60,568 nucleotides of DNA. Origin: Planctomycetota bacterium (GTDB lineage Bacteria; Planctomycetota; SZUA-567). The translations under genes were made by a program, and so were the position numbers. Below the pieces are notes generated by a model that saw only the letters and a program-made list of their open reading frames with translations, was not told where the DNA came from and ran no database searches. Shown piece by piece: positions 1-7,919 of the stretch (its first letter is position 1; every line of letters starts with the position of its first letter). The stretch is from positions 1 to 60,568 of the forward strand of contig JAISJR010000099.1 in the NCBI GenBank assembly GCA_031261425.1. The letters run 5' to 3'.

Positions 1-1124
1 CTGATTTGATTCGACGCCGAATCGACTTGCATCGAACTGTCGCCAAGTCCCGCGATAATTTTGTTCAGCGACGCGGTCAATTGGCGAATGATGACGATAG
101 CGATGACGGCGCCGAGCACTAAACCGATGATGCTCCCGATAACCGTCGTATAAATCGCGGTGTTCGCCGCCGCTTTGCCCTCAGTCGCTAATTCGTTGAC
201 AAGATGCACGCCGTTGTCGAGCAGGTCATTGACATAATCCGAGATTTCCGTCCGCGCGGGGCGGGCTTCATGCTCATAGATTGCCAGCCCTTTCACGTTG
301 CTGTCCTCAATGGCGTTTTTGGTAAATTCCATACGGAGCGGGCGAATTTTTTCCAACAAAAGATTTTTTAAATCGGTGTAGTATTTTTGCCGGGCGCCGG
401 TGGTCTGCGAGATGAGTTCCTCGACAAAAGCAAACGCTTCTTTGGACACCTCGTCGCCCTCTTTAACGTAGGCGTCCGTGGCTTTCGCGTCCGACGAGGC
501 GTTGATATTCGCCATAATCACCTGTGATTTCAGCAGGCGCACGCGCAACTTGTTAAGGGTGATGGTGCGCTTCGACAACACAGTTAATTCGTCGGCGTCG
601 TTGACTCTTTCGACTTCGGCTTCATTTTCCGTCACGAATTTGGCGAGGTCATTGTCAACGTTGGTATAAATACCGGAAATTTCGGAGAGTAGCCGTTCCG
701 CCTTGGCTTTGGTGTTTTGAATGGAGAAATCGGCGACGCGGTTCAATATCGCGAGATATTTATCCCACTGGGCGCGAACTTTCGGCATTCGCGCGGTGAA
801 TTCCGAACCCGCGTTCGGCGGCAGATAAGTGTCATATTCAGCCGTCGCTTTTTTCATTGCTTCGTCATTCGCGGCGAATTGTTGCGTTTTAATTTTCGCC
901 ATTTCGTTTTCGTCGGTGGACATCACGAGGTCTTTAATATCGCTGACCTGCTTCCACAGCACGTCGCCAATTCTCGACAACACGCCTAACCGTTGCGCCG
1001 TCAGCGAACTGTTTTCCATTTTTTCGGACAGGTTGTTGAGCGAATAAATCCCCAACCCCGCGATACCGAGCGCCACCGCAATCAACAACGCGACGACCAA
1101 ATAAATTTTTGTAGCCAAGCCCAT
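1..1124 (-). CDS. Methyl-accepting chemotaxis protein, 5' part (runs off the window)
   Basis: The minus strand reads without a stop from an ATG at 1124 to the window edge (374 codons seen). An AAGGAGGG ribosome site lies 5 bases before the ATG and fixes the start. The product opens with a membrane segment (about residues 6-27), then a long helical, charged periplasmic sensor region resembling a four-helix-bundle ligand domain, then a second membrane segment (about 320-343) leading into a HAMP-like helix at the edge. The cytoplasmic signalling tip lies outside the window, so the receptor assignment rests on this architecture. It would sense a periplasmic cue and signal to CheA/CheW and the flagellum. 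It lies downstream of the structured leader at 1263-1498, which may regulate it. Confidence 0.8.
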   Translation of the reverse strand, partial: MGLATKIYLVVALLIAVALGIAGLGIYSLNNLSEKMENSSLTAQRLGVLSRIGDVLWKQVSDIKDLVMSTDENEMAKIKTQQFAANDEAMKKATAEYDTYLPPNAGSEFTARMPKVRAQWDKYLAILNRVADFSIQNTKAKAERLLSEISGIYTNVDNDLAKFVTENEAEVERVNDADELTVLSKRTITLNKLRVRLLKSQVIMANINASSDAKATDAYVKEGDEVSKEAFAFVEELISQTTGARQKYYTDLKNLLLEKIRPLRMEFTKNAIEDSNVKGLAIYEHEARPARTEISDYVNDLLDNGVHLVNELATEGKAAANTAIYTTVIGSIIGLVLGAVIAIVIIRQLTASLNKIIAGLGDSSMQVDSASNQI

Positions 1125-1170
1125 AACGCCCTCCTTTGTAAGGTGTGAAGAACCGAAAAAATAAGAACCG

Positions 1171-1233
1171 CTAAGGATTTTAAGAAACTTAAGAATCTTA
1201 AGATTCTTAAAAAACTTAAACGCCTTAAAAAGC
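1171..1233. repeat. 9-bp tandem array (NNNCTTAAA family)
   Basis: Imperfect 9-base units of the form NNNCTTAAA or NNNCTTAAG follow each other, and AAGAATCTTAAGATTCTT is itself palindromic. The same family recurs at 23109-23160, 26508-26540 and 58140-58215. It lies between the chemotaxis receptor start and the terminator-like hairpin at 1263. Confidence 0.75.
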
Positions 1234-1262
1234 ACCAATCCTTTAACCCCGCCCAAAAAAAA

Positions 1263-1289
1263 CGCCCGAATCCATAACGGATTCGGGCG
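1263..1289 (-). terminator. Terminator-like hairpin, minus strand
   Basis: A perfect 11-bp stem (CGCCCGAATCC / GGATTCGGGCG) with a 5-base loop is followed on the minus strand by a run of nine T. It would end a minus-strand transcript before the chemotaxis receptor, or act as an attenuator. Its loop region contains CCGTTAT, complementary to ATAACGG in the neighbouring hairpin at 1331-1350. Confidence 0.7.
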
Positions 1290-1330
1290 AGTCCATACTT
1301 CTTTGACGCAAATTTTCGGCATAAAAAAAA

Positions 1331-1498
1331 GGACGCCGTTATTCGCGTCCCAACCGAGGCCGACCAAAGCCCATACCAGTAACACAAACACCGCGTCCTA
1401 ACAGGACACAATGAACTGATATGGGAACTATGAAATTGGTCGTTTCGGTTGGGTCCCATAAATAACACCATCATATAAATATGACGACATGACGGTGT
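1331..1498 (-). ncRNA. Candidate structured RNA or attenuator leader upstream of the chemotaxis receptor
   Basis: Read on the minus strand, 1498-1465 forms a 10-bp stem. Next comes a long rod (1453-1349) of three stacked helices: 9 bp (1445-1453 with 1349-1357), 7 bp (1436-1442 with 1361-1367) and 11 bp (1415-1425 with 1370-1380), capped by a 5-bp hairpin (1395-1407). A GGACGC/GCGTCC hairpin followed by eight T (1350-1331) overlaps the rod by two bases. In two helices the only irregular pair is G-U on the minus strand but A-C on the plus strand, which favours minus-strand RNA. TTGACA at 1696-1691 is a possible promoter -35. I could not match it to a known RNA class. Confidence 0.5.
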
Positions 1499-1584
1499 GT
1501 TTGTCCGGCGCTCGCGAATTGTTCTCGCGGTAAAATTTCCTCTCTGAATATCTCCTCTTGAACCTAAAAAATTTCTTTTGGATA

Positions 1585-1619
1585 AAAATTTTGAGAGTAG
1601 TGAACACTCTCAAAATTTT
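1585..1619. terminator. Symmetric hairpin, possible bidirectional terminator
   Basis: A perfect 14-bp stem (AAAATTTTGAGAGT with its complement) encloses a 7-base loop. The outer arms are A/T runs on both sides, so it could end transcription in either direction. It lies in the 680-base gene-free stretch between RhuM and the chemotaxis receptor. Apart from this hairpin and the structured RNA, I see only AT-rich sequence there. Confidence 0.4.
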
Positions 1620-1805
1620 CTCTCTTCGGTCGGCACGATAAAATCAATTGGCAAAATTAATTGGCAGATTTGATAAAAAACCGCCGCCACTGTCAAGACG
1701 GCAAATCGTAATTTATTTGCGAATTTTTAACGAAAAATAAAAAAATTAAATCGCGCCCACTAATCGCCCCGCCGGCGCGGCGCGACAATCCCGACCGAAC
1801 GGGGC

Positions 1806-2792
1806 TTACGCCAATCGTTGCAGTAATTCGGCGGCGCTCCATTCCATTTTTGAGAACGCGAACCAGCGTTTGCCCAAGTCCTTCAACGAGGCGCCAAGAT
1901 GATAAACGGCGTGGTCGATGAGCAGAAAACGGTCGTGGGATTTTTTGAACAGGCGCAATTCAATCGGCGGATATTGCTCGCGATGTTTGTCCAAATCCTT
2001 CTGCAATTGCGCCGAAATTTTAGCGGTGTAAATCGTCGCGGCGACGCCGGCGGCGCGTTTGGCGAAAAGCAAAAGGACGCTCTCGTCGATGTAATTGTCG
2101 ATTAAGACCAGCGATTTTTTGGCGGATTTGATTAAATCGGCGGCAAACACATAGGCGTCAAAAATCTGCCCGTCGTAAAAAATCCCCTCCACCGGCGGCA
2201 AGGCGGTTTTCACGAAAAAGTCGATTTTGTTTTCGGCATTGGCGAGACGCTGTTCCGTAGTTTCCAACCGATGCTCGGCGGCGGTCAACCGATGTTCGTT
2301 GGTCATTACGCGCTGTTCGACGGTCGCCGCTCGTGTCGGCACGGCGTAACCTTTGAGCAAGTATTCTTTCAGGATGCGATTTGCCCATTGGCGGAATTGA
2401 ATACCGCGCGGTGATTTTACCCGATAGCCGACCGAGATGATGACATCCAGATTGTAGTATTCAACTTGGTATTTTTTCCCATCGGCGGCAGTTGTTGCAA
2501 ATTTTGCAACAACTGAAATCTCCCGGGCAGGATTGTCTTTTTGAACTGTTGTGAATTTTGCAACAGTTGCCGCTTGCTCGTTTTCAGTTGTTGCAAAATT
2601 TGCAACAACTGAAAATCCGGCGAGTTCCTCGCGTAAAGCGTTTTTGAGGTGCCGTGAAATGGTCGATTTATCACGTTGAAACAAATCGGCTATCTGGTCA
2701 AGAGAAAGCCACACGGTTTCATTTTCGAGGCGGACTTCCAACTGCACCGTGCTGTCCGGCTGATACAAAATAATTTCGTTGAGCGAGTTCAT
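1806..2792 (-). CDS. RhuM-family protein with C-terminal PLD-like region
   Basis: 328 residues; an AAGGAG site precedes the ATG. The N-terminal part (about 1-150) matches the RhuM/virulence-protein family: a helix-turn-helix-like start (SLDQIADLFQRDKSTISRHL) and the family signature YYNLDVIISVGYRVKS with FRQWANRILKEYL. A coiled-coil stretch (about 160-195) leads to a C-terminal domain (about 200-328) with features of the phospholipase-D-like fold seen behind some RhuM domains (LVLIDNYID, HDRFLLID, HLGASLKDLGKRW). The family is of uncertain function, often accessory and linked to mobile or virulence loci. Residues 59-101 are expanded by three palindromic repeats that encode VVAKFATT-like motifs. 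Confidence 0.8.
   Translation of the reverse strand: MNSLNEIILYQPDSTVQLEVRLENETVWLSLDQIADLFQRDKSTISRHLKNALREELAGFSVVANFATTENEQAATVAKFTTVQKDNPAREISVVAKFATTAADGKKYQVEYYNLDVIISVGYRVKSPRGIQFRQWANRILKEYLLKGYAVPTRAATVEQRVMTNEHRLTAAEHRLETTEQRLANAENKIDFFVKTALPPVEGIFYDGQIFDAYVFAADLIKSAKKSLVLIDNYIDESVLLLFAKRAAGVAATIYTAKISAQLQKDLDKHREQYPPIELRLFKKSHDRFLLIDHAVYHLGASLKDLGKRWFAFSKMEWSAAELLQRLA
2490..2615. repeat. Three in-frame palindromes inside the RhuM gene
   Basis: Three related inverted repeats lie about 50 bases apart at 2490-2514, 2544-2568 and 2581-2615. The last is close to a perfect 35-base palindrome built on CAGTTGTTGCAAA. All stay in frame and encode variations of SVVAKFATT. Confidence 0.8.
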
Positions 2793-2910
2793 TTTTCTCC
2801 TTATCGTAATTTCGCCGTGGCGGGCGTATTCGCCAACGTGAATTATTACGCTCTAACTTACCGTAAGTCAACCGCGCCGAAAAAATGGGCGGCATTTCTA
2901 ATCGCGCCGA

Positions 2911-2944
2911 CCACGCGCTAAAGCGCGTGGCAATTGAATAGAGC
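2911..2944. repeat. Solo right arm of cassette A
   Basis: CCACGCGCTAAAGCGCGTGG followed by CAATTGAATAGAGC is identical in form to the right end of the full A cassettes (for example 17068-17101). No left arm is present. It lies between RhuM and the divergent GH13 gene. Confidence 0.8.
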
Positions 2945-3026
2945 GTTTCCGGCTCTCGCAATTGCAATCGTCATTCGCGCCATTAACATATCGTCCGATT
3001 TTGATTTTTGCGAAAGGGGAAAGAAT

Positions 3027-4286
3027 ATGAGTCGTTCCGACCGTCCGGCGCCGCTGATTTACAATCTGTTTCCGCCGCTCGTCGGCGATGTCGAAAAATG
3101 GTTGCCGCATATCGACCGCGCCGCCGATATGAGTTTCAATTGGTGCTTCCTCAATCCGATTCATTTGGTCGGCGCGTCGGGTTCGCTCTACGCCGTGCGC
3201 GATTATTTTTCGTTAAGTCCGGTCTTTTTTCCCAACGCCGACCCGCCCGCGCAACGCGCCCGCTTCAAACGGTTCGTGCAGGAATCGCGCGCCCGCGGCG
3301 TCGAAATTATGGTTGACCTCGTCATCAACCACACCGCCTACGACAATCCGCTGACCCGCGACCATCGCGACTGGTATAAACTCAATCCCGACGGCAAAAT
3401 TCGCAGTCCGGGGTGCAAAGACGACCAAGCGCCGGGCGGCTGGACGACGTGGGGCGACCTCAGCGAAATCGACAATCAAAATTCGTCCGACCGCAAAAAT
3501 CTCTGGGAATACTGGTGGAAACTCGTCGAAATGTTTTTGGATTGCGAAGTGCGCGGCTTCCGGTGCGACGCCGCGTATCAAATCCCGAACGACTTGTGGA
3601 AAATGCTCATCGACCGCGCGCGGCAACGCGACCCCGACGCGTGTTTCTTCGCCGAAACGCTCGGTTGCGCGCTCGACCAAGTCGTCGGACTGTCGAACGC
3701 CGGCCACGATTTCGTGTTCAATTCCGGCAAGTGGTGGGACTATCAAGCCGACTGGTTTATTCAACAAAACAACGAAATGACGAAGAAGGGCTGTCGCTCG
3801 ATTTGCTTCCCCGAAAGCCACGACACCGACCGCCTCGTCAACGAATGGCGCGGCGACGTGGATAGAATAAAACAGCATTATTTATTCGCGGCGCTGATTA
3901 CGTCGGGCGTGTTGGCGCCGCTCGGTTTTGAATACGGCTTTAAGAAAAAATTGCACGTCGTCAAAACGTTGCCGCACGATTACGAAGGCGCGACTTACGA
4001 CCTGACGGATTTTTTGCGCCAAACGAATCGCCTGAAAAAACAGTATCCGCTCTTGTCGCAGGACGGGATTTTGGAGAACGTCCCGAACGGACGCGGGCGC
4101 GTGTTGACGTTGATAAAAAAAGAGCGCGACGGCAACGGACGGATGCTGATGGCGTTCAACCGGAGCGGCGACGAAATATCGTTCGGCATCGGCGATTTCC
4201 TGAAAAATATCGGCGCGCGTCCGCTCGCGACGCAACAAAAAGAATTGAAATTACAGCGCTACGGATTCGCGCTGATGCAGTTGTGA
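3027..4286 (+). CDS. GH13 alpha-amylase-superfamily enzyme, GlgE-like
   Basis: 419 residues. The ATG at 3027 follows GAAAGGGGAAAG; an upstream in-frame start at 2934 lies in repeat DNA and is rejected. The TIM-barrel GH13 motifs are present in order: VDLVINHTA (region I), GFRCDAA with the nucleophile Asp (region II), FFAETLG with the acid/base Glu (region III) and ESHDTDR with the stabilising Asp (region IV). The opening PLIYNLFPPLVG...W and SLYAVRDYF resemble GlgE/maltosyltransferase-related (GH13_3-like) enzymes. It probably acts on alpha-1,4-glucan or maltose-1-phosphate in the cytoplasm, as no signal peptide is seen. The exact substrate is unclear. The GH57-like gene at 32755 is a possible glycogen-pathway partner. 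Confidence 0.8.
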   Translation: MSRSDRPAPLIYNLFPPLVGDVEKWLPHIDRAADMSFNWCFLNPIHLVGASGSLYAVRDYFSLSPVFFPNADPPAQRARFKRFVQESRARGVEIMVDLVINHTAYDNPLTRDHRDWYKLNPDGKIRSPGCKDDQAPGGWTTWGDLSEIDNQNSSDRKNLWEYWWKLVEMFLDCEVRGFRCDAAYQIPNDLWKMLIDRARQRDPDACFFAETLGCALDQVVGLSNAGHDFVFNSGKWWDYQADWFIQQNNEMTKKGCRSICFPESHDTDRLVNEWRGDVDRIKQHYLFAALITSGVLAPLGFEYGFKKKLHVVKTLPHDYEGATYDLTDFLRQTNRLKKQYPLLSQDGILENVPNGRGRVLTLIKKERDGNGRMLMAFNRSGDEISFGIGDFLKNIGARPLATQQKELKLQRYGFALMQL

Positions 4287-4288
4287 GC

Positions 4289-4624
4289 GAGAGCAATTCA
4301 CAATTAACAATTGAAAATTGTGTTTTCAGACGCGGTGGTTCTATTCAAACCGAGCGAAGCGAAGGTTAGTGTGCTTTCCAAATTACCACGCCTTTTAAGG
4401 CGTGGTGGGCGGGCAAAAAAGAAATGGGCTTTAGCCCAAAAATAAACCATTCGGCTAAAGCCGGTCATTTTTTAACGCCATCCACGCCCTAAAGGGCGTG
4501 GCAATTGAATAGAGCATTTTCAATTGATATTTCTCCGTGTCCCCCGCGTTTTCCGTGAAAAAGAAAGGAAACAGGTCGGCGGTTAATTTTTAATTGTCAA
4601 TTTTTAATTGTTAATTGTGAATTG
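4289..4624. repeat. Nested repeat: AATTAAC heptamer arms enclosing cassette A
   Basis: Heptamer arms (AATTCAC-AATTAAC at 4289-4320, complement at 4580-4624) enclose a full A cassette at 4386-4515. Its left end is interrupted: after CTATTCA (4351-4357) come about 28 bases matching cassette C (AACCGAGCGAAGCGAAGG, then AGTGTGCTTTCCAAATTA), before the CCACGCC palindrome resumes. Three repeat types are thus nested in one gap. There is no gene here. Confidence 0.8.
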
Positions 4625-4629
4625 CTCTT

Positions 4630-5193
4630 ATGCCTCCCACTCTCCCGCCGCTCGTCGGTCTTTGGCAACTGTTTTGGGTGTTTCTCAAAGCGTCAACGTT
4701 CACGGTCGGCGGCGGGTATGTGATGATACCGGTGTTTCGCGAGGAATTAGTCGCCAAACATCGTTGGCTGACCGACGAGGAAATGTTGGCGGTGATTGCG
4801 GTCGCGCAGGCGTGTCCGGGAATTTTCGCCTGCAACACCGCCGTCGGCGTCGGCGAGCGGTTGCGCGGCGGTTGGGGCGCGCTCGTCGCGGTCGCCGGCG
4901 TGGTGTTGACGCCGTTTATCGTCATCGTGATTATCGCCGCCGCGTTCGCGCAAATCGGCGACAACGCGCTCGTCAATCACGCCCTTAGCGGCGCGCGCGC
5001 CGGCGTAACCGCGCTGATTTTAGTAACGCTGTTAAAAATGCGGCGGCAAACCCTGACCTCTTGGTTGGCGATTTTTTTGGCGGCGAGCGCGTTCGTCGCG
5101 ATGTGGTTCGGACAAGTCAATCCGCTGTGGATTATCGCGGCGGGCGCGGCGGCGGGGCTGTTGGCGATGCGGCAAAGAACAATTAAAAATTAA
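4630..5193 (+). CDS. ChrA-family chromate transporter, single-domain
   Basis: 187 residues with about five or six hydrophobic segments. The N-terminal motif FLKASTFTVGGGYVMIP and the following AVAQACPGIFACNTAVGVG are the hallmark of the chromate_transp domain (CHR family, proton-coupled anion transport, inner membrane). In many bacteria two such half-size proteins are encoded in tandem; here only one is found, so it would have to homodimerise or use a partner elsewhere. The ATG directly follows a heptamer arm (TTGTGAATTGCTCTT) with no visible ribosome site. The last codons and stop come from another heptamer array, giving the C-terminus TIKN. Confidence 0.85.
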   Translation: MPPTLPPLVGLWQLFWVFLKASTFTVGGGYVMIPVFREELVAKHRWLTDEEMLAVIAVAQACPGIFACNTAVGVGERLRGGWGALVAVAGVVLTPFIVIVIIAAAFAQIGDNALVNHALSGARAGVTALILVTLLKMRRQTLTSWLAIFLAASAFVAMWFGQVNPLWIIAAGAAAGLLAMRQRTIKN

Positions 5194-5298
5194 AAATTAC
5201 AAATGAAGAATTGTGGAATGTGGATTGATTATCAATGGCGCGAAGCGAATTTTCTAATCAAACTCCATGAAAAAATTGTTAACTATTCAGCCGGTTAT
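5183..5298. repeat. AATTAAA heptamer arm and degenerate core
   Basis: Heptamers start inside the last codons of chrA. The usual core follows (TGATTATCA, CGCGAAGCGAATTTT, ATCAAACTCC); the right arm is degenerate. Confidence 0.65.
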
Positions 5299-5337
5299 TT
5301 TACGGGTCAAACTTCGCTAAAACGCCGATAGGCGTTT

Positions 5338-5560
5338 AATTTGAATAACCCCGAGTGGAGCGGCGATGCTCTTTCGCCGCGTAACTCGGGGACAGCGCGT
5401 AAGTAATCGAACCCCGAAGGGGTTCAACTACAAGGCGCCACGCGGTTGAACTCCTTCGGAGTTCGTTTTTCCGCGCGCCAGCCCCCGAGTTTCGCGGCGG
5501 CAAACCGCGCCGCCGCTTCACTCGGGGTTATTCATATTTAACCCCTGACGGGGTAGTTTA
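5338..5560. repeat. Nested palindrome cassette (AACCCCGAGT type)
   Basis: An outer inverted pair (TGAATAACCCCGAGT at 5340-5354, complement ending at 5535) encloses several smaller palindromes: GCGGCG/CGCCGC, AACCCCGAAGGGGTT, GAACTCCTTCGGAGTTC and GCGGCGG/CCGCCGC. ACCCCTGACGGGGT follows. No gene is supported in the 438-base gap 5194-5631. Confidence 0.7.
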
Positions 5561-5631
5561 AGGAGTTTTATTTTTGCCGCCCTGCTAAATGGTTACAATT
5601 TTTAATGGTTAATTTCGTGTGGAGAACCGCG

Positions 5632-6378
5632 ATGTTACAAATTGAATTGGGCGAACAATTGTCGAAGTTGCAAGACCTGCGCGCCGCTTGTCCGCCGCTG
5701 ACGAACGGCAACTTGCGCTGTCCGGCGTGTCCGCACCTGACTTATTTGGAATTTCTGTCGCTGTTCGACAATCTGCAAAAAAATTTAGTGCTGTCCGAGC
5801 TGCAAGAAGTCGTCGCCATCGCGCCGCAAATTCTCGCCGACGGCGTGCATTTATCTTGTCCGCTGTTGCGCAACGGCGTCTGTTTAGCCGACGGCGGGCA
5901 GGGAATTTTTTGCCACTTGGGCGAGGATTTGTCGCTCTGCCGGTCATACACGCCGGAGCGGGTGGAAAAAATTTTTCTCGACTTAAACGCCTTCGCCGCG
6001 CCGTTGCACGACCATCTCTCCGAGCCGTATTTTCTAAATATGCTGAACATTTATTGCTGGTTCGCCGTGTTGCTTGACGACCGCATCACGCAACCGCTGT
6101 TCAAGCAACTGCGCGAAAAAATGTGGACGTATTTCGATGTCAAGCCGTTGCTCGCGCACTACCGCAATCACACGAAACTGAAAGAACGGCTGGACTTAAT
6201 CGACAAATTTTTCCGCCTTAACGCCAACCAACGCGCGGCGGAAGCGCTCGCGTGTATGGAAAAAATCCGCGCCGATTTCCCGTTCACCGGCGCCTATTAC
6301 GGCGAGCAAAGCGACATCTACGTTAAATTTATGGAAGAGTTGTTGAAAGTTGTAGAACAGCAGTCAATTAACAATTAA
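5632..6378 (+). CDS. Cysteine-rich protein of unknown function
   Basis: 248 residues. The start at 5632 has GGAG 7 bases upstream; the ATG at 5605 has none. The first 110 residues carry cysteines arranged RCPACPHL, SCPLLRNGVC, IFCHLG, LCRSY, a spacing that recalls metal- or Fe-S-binding YkgJ-like proteins but does not match the strict CxxCxxCC signature. The second half is helical with no motif I recognise. No signal peptide or membrane segment, so it is probably cytoplasmic. It ends QQSINN, where the last residues and stop are read from an AATTAAC heptamer array. It lies between chrA and plsC on the same strand. Confidence 0.7.
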   Translation: MLQIELGEQLSKLQDLRAACPPLTNGNLRCPACPHLTYLEFLSLFDNLQKNLVLSELQEVVAIAPQILADGVHLSCPLLRNGVCLADGGQGIFCHLGEDLSLCRSYTPERVEKIFLDLNAFAAPLHDHLSEPYFLNMLNIYCWFAVLLDDRITQPLFKQLREKMWTYFDVKPLLAHYRNHTKLKERLDLIDKFFRLNANQRAAEALACMEKIRADFPFTGAYYGEQSDIYVKFMEELLKVVEQQSINN

Positions 6379-6482
6379 CAATTTACAATTAACAATTTTT
6401 TATGGAGTTTGATTTTCAGATTCGCTTCGCGAAATTGAAAATCAATCCGTTTTTTAATTTTTAATTGTTAATTGTTAATTGC
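6363..6482. repeat. AATTAAC heptamer inverted repeat with CGCTTCGCG core
   Basis: Left arm of AATTAAC/AATTTAC units, then GGAGTTTGATTTTCAG and ATTCGCTTCGCGAA, then the complementary TTAATTG arm. The same plan is seen at 7920-8043, 29940-30052, 47120-47220 and 48285-48412. Confidence 0.8.
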
Positions 6483-6499
6483 TTTCAAAGGGCAGAACT

Positions 6500-7147
6500 A
6501 TGGGCATCGGCTTATACCGGTCGTATCAATTTTTTTTGCGCCGCATCGGGCGGTTCACTTGCGACCTGCAAATTTTCGGGCGCGAGCATTTGATTGAAAA
6601 CGGACCGCTCATCATCGCCGCTAACCACGCGAGTTTTTTCGACCCGATGTTGCTCGGCGTAACTTACGACCGCCCGCTCAGTTTTATGGCGCGGGAAAGT
6701 TTGTTTTCCGCGTCCCGTTTTTTTAGTTGGGTGATACGGCAGACGTTCGCGTTTCCGTTAAAGCACGGCGCGACGGCGAAAGACGCGCTCCGGCTGTTCG
6801 AGGAGCGGCTGAAAAACGATTTGGCGGTGGTGCTGTTTCCCGAAGGCACGCGGTCGAAAGACGGACGTTACGTCAAAAGCGAATCCGCGATTGGCATGTT
6901 GTCCACGCGCAGTAACGCGCCGATACAACCGGTGTATGTAATGGGCAGTTGGCACGCCTGGCCCCGCTTTCAGAAATATCCCCGCGTCGGACCGATGCGC
7001 GTCTATGTCGGACCGGCGATTTACCCGAAAGCCAATTTGGCGCGCGGCGACAAACGCGCCGAACAAAACCGCCTCAACGCCGCCTACGAACAAGCCCTGC
7101 TCGACTTTGAACAACAGGCGTGGCGAGAGTTTCAAGAGCAGAGTTGA
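6500..7147 (+). CDS. plsC: 1-acyl-sn-glycerol-3-phosphate acyltransferase (PlsC family)
   Basis: 215 residues from the ATG at 6500 (weak AAAGGG upstream; the start at 6479 lies in repeat DNA). Acyltransferase block I is NHASFFDPM (NHx4D with catalytic His and Asp), and block III is FPEGTRSKDG (FPEGT/S). The enzyme would acylate lysophosphatidic acid to phosphatidic acid at the inner membrane, feeding the Psd/PssA phospholipid branch at 34.9-36.7 kb. The size fits short bacterial PlsC proteins. The stop codon is created by the first unit of an AGAGTTG array (C-terminus FQEQS). Confidence 0.9.
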   Translation: MGIGLYRSYQFFLRRIGRFTCDLQIFGREHLIENGPLIIAANHASFFDPMLLGVTYDRPLSFMARESLFSASRFFSWVIRQTFAFPLKHGATAKDALRLFEERLKNDLAVVLFPEGTRSKDGRYVKSESAIGMLSTRSNAPIQPVYVMGSWHAWPRFQKYPRVGPMRVYVGPAIYPKANLARGDKRAEQNRLNAAYEQALLDFEQQAWREFQEQS

Positions 7148-7283
7148 GAGTTGAGAGTTTAGAGTTAAGAGTTAAGAGTTAAGAGTTGAGAGTTGAGAGT
7201 TGAGAGAGAGCAAAAATTAAGGGATTAGGGGCGGTAATGCCCTTAATCCCTCTCTCAACTCTCAACTCTAAACTCTGCTCTTA
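7141..7283. repeat. AGAGTTG heptamer inverted repeat
   Basis: Eight or so 7-base units (AGAGTTG, AGAGTTT, AGAGTTA) are followed by a palindromic core (TTAAGGGATTAGGGGCG, then TGCCCTTAATCCC) and by the complementary CTCAACT/CTAAACT arm ending in CTGCTCTT. A matching core with the same arms is at 60168-60330. Both flanking genes end in it: the plsC stop and the lipoprotein stop. Confidence 0.85.
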
Positions 7284-7805
7284 ATACCATCGCGTTTGTT
7301 GCGAGTAATAGGCGTTGGGCGAAGCGGCAGGACCGAACCACGCGCTCGGCTCGACAATTGCCGGCACGACCGGTTGCGCCGGCGGGAAGCCGACGAGCGG
7401 CGGTTGCCCCATTATATTTTGCTGGACGATAATCGGCGCGCCCGCAATTCCCTCGCCGGTCGGCACCGGCAACAACGCAATCGGCGCGGCGACCGGCGCC
7501 GGCGCGGCGCTATACACCGGAATCATCGCCTTTTTGACCATCGGTCCGAGCGGACCGTATTCCGTCGTATAGACCGTCTGATAACCGGTTTGCACCACCG
7601 TGCTGTTGGGCAACGGGGCGGACTGCGGGGCGTTGATGTTGATAATCGTGCGCCCGTTTTTCAGCGAAGCGTCGGCTTGCGAATGAATCGTCTCGCCGCC
7701 GGCGGTCGTGGGAGCCGCCGCCGGCGCGACCGTCGAATTAGAGGGCGCCGTGCAGGCGAGCGTTATCGTCGCCATCATCAAACCGACCGCCAACTGCCAT
7801 TTCAT
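7281..7805 (-). CDS. Proline/alanine-rich lipoprotein, function unknown
   Basis: 174 residues from the ATG at 7805, which has GGAGGGG upstream. A lipoprotein signal peptide ends in the lipobox ITLAC (Cys about residue 18). The rest is low complexity, rich in Pro, Ala, Val and Gln, with no recognisable domain, so probably an extended envelope-anchored protein. The reading frame could be extended to 7928, but that stretch is arginine-rich and lacks a signal, so the shorter start is chosen. Confidence 0.75.
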   Translation of the reverse strand: MKWQLAVGLMMATITLACTAPSNSTVAPAAAPTTAGGETIHSQADASLKNGRTIININAPQSAPLPNSTVVQTGYQTVYTTEYGPLGPMVKKAMIPVYSAAPAPVAAPIALLPVPTGEGIAGAPIIVQQNIMGQPPLVGFPPAQPVVPAIVEPSAWFGPAASPNAYYSQQTRWY

Positions 7806-7919
7806 CGTTTCCCCTCCGTGTAGGGGCGGTTCGCCCGCCCGACAAATACTTTCAGTTGCCTTTAACGGACGGCGGCGGCGGCGAACTGAAAAAATGTTGT
7901 CAATTGCCTTCGGAAGAGC

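Noticed and set aside
1082-1613. Minus-strand open frames in the structured leader (130 and 61 codons)
   Set aside because: Their composition is Cys/Phe/Arg-rich and unlike the neighbours, they overlap the hairpins and the receptor start, and no ribosome site is present.
7296-7823. Long arginine-rich frames opposite real genes (also within 8.0-12.7, 13.3-16.9 and 57.1-58.0 kb)
   Set aside because: They are antisense shadows produced by the GC-rich codon bias; none has a ribosome site or recognisable domain.
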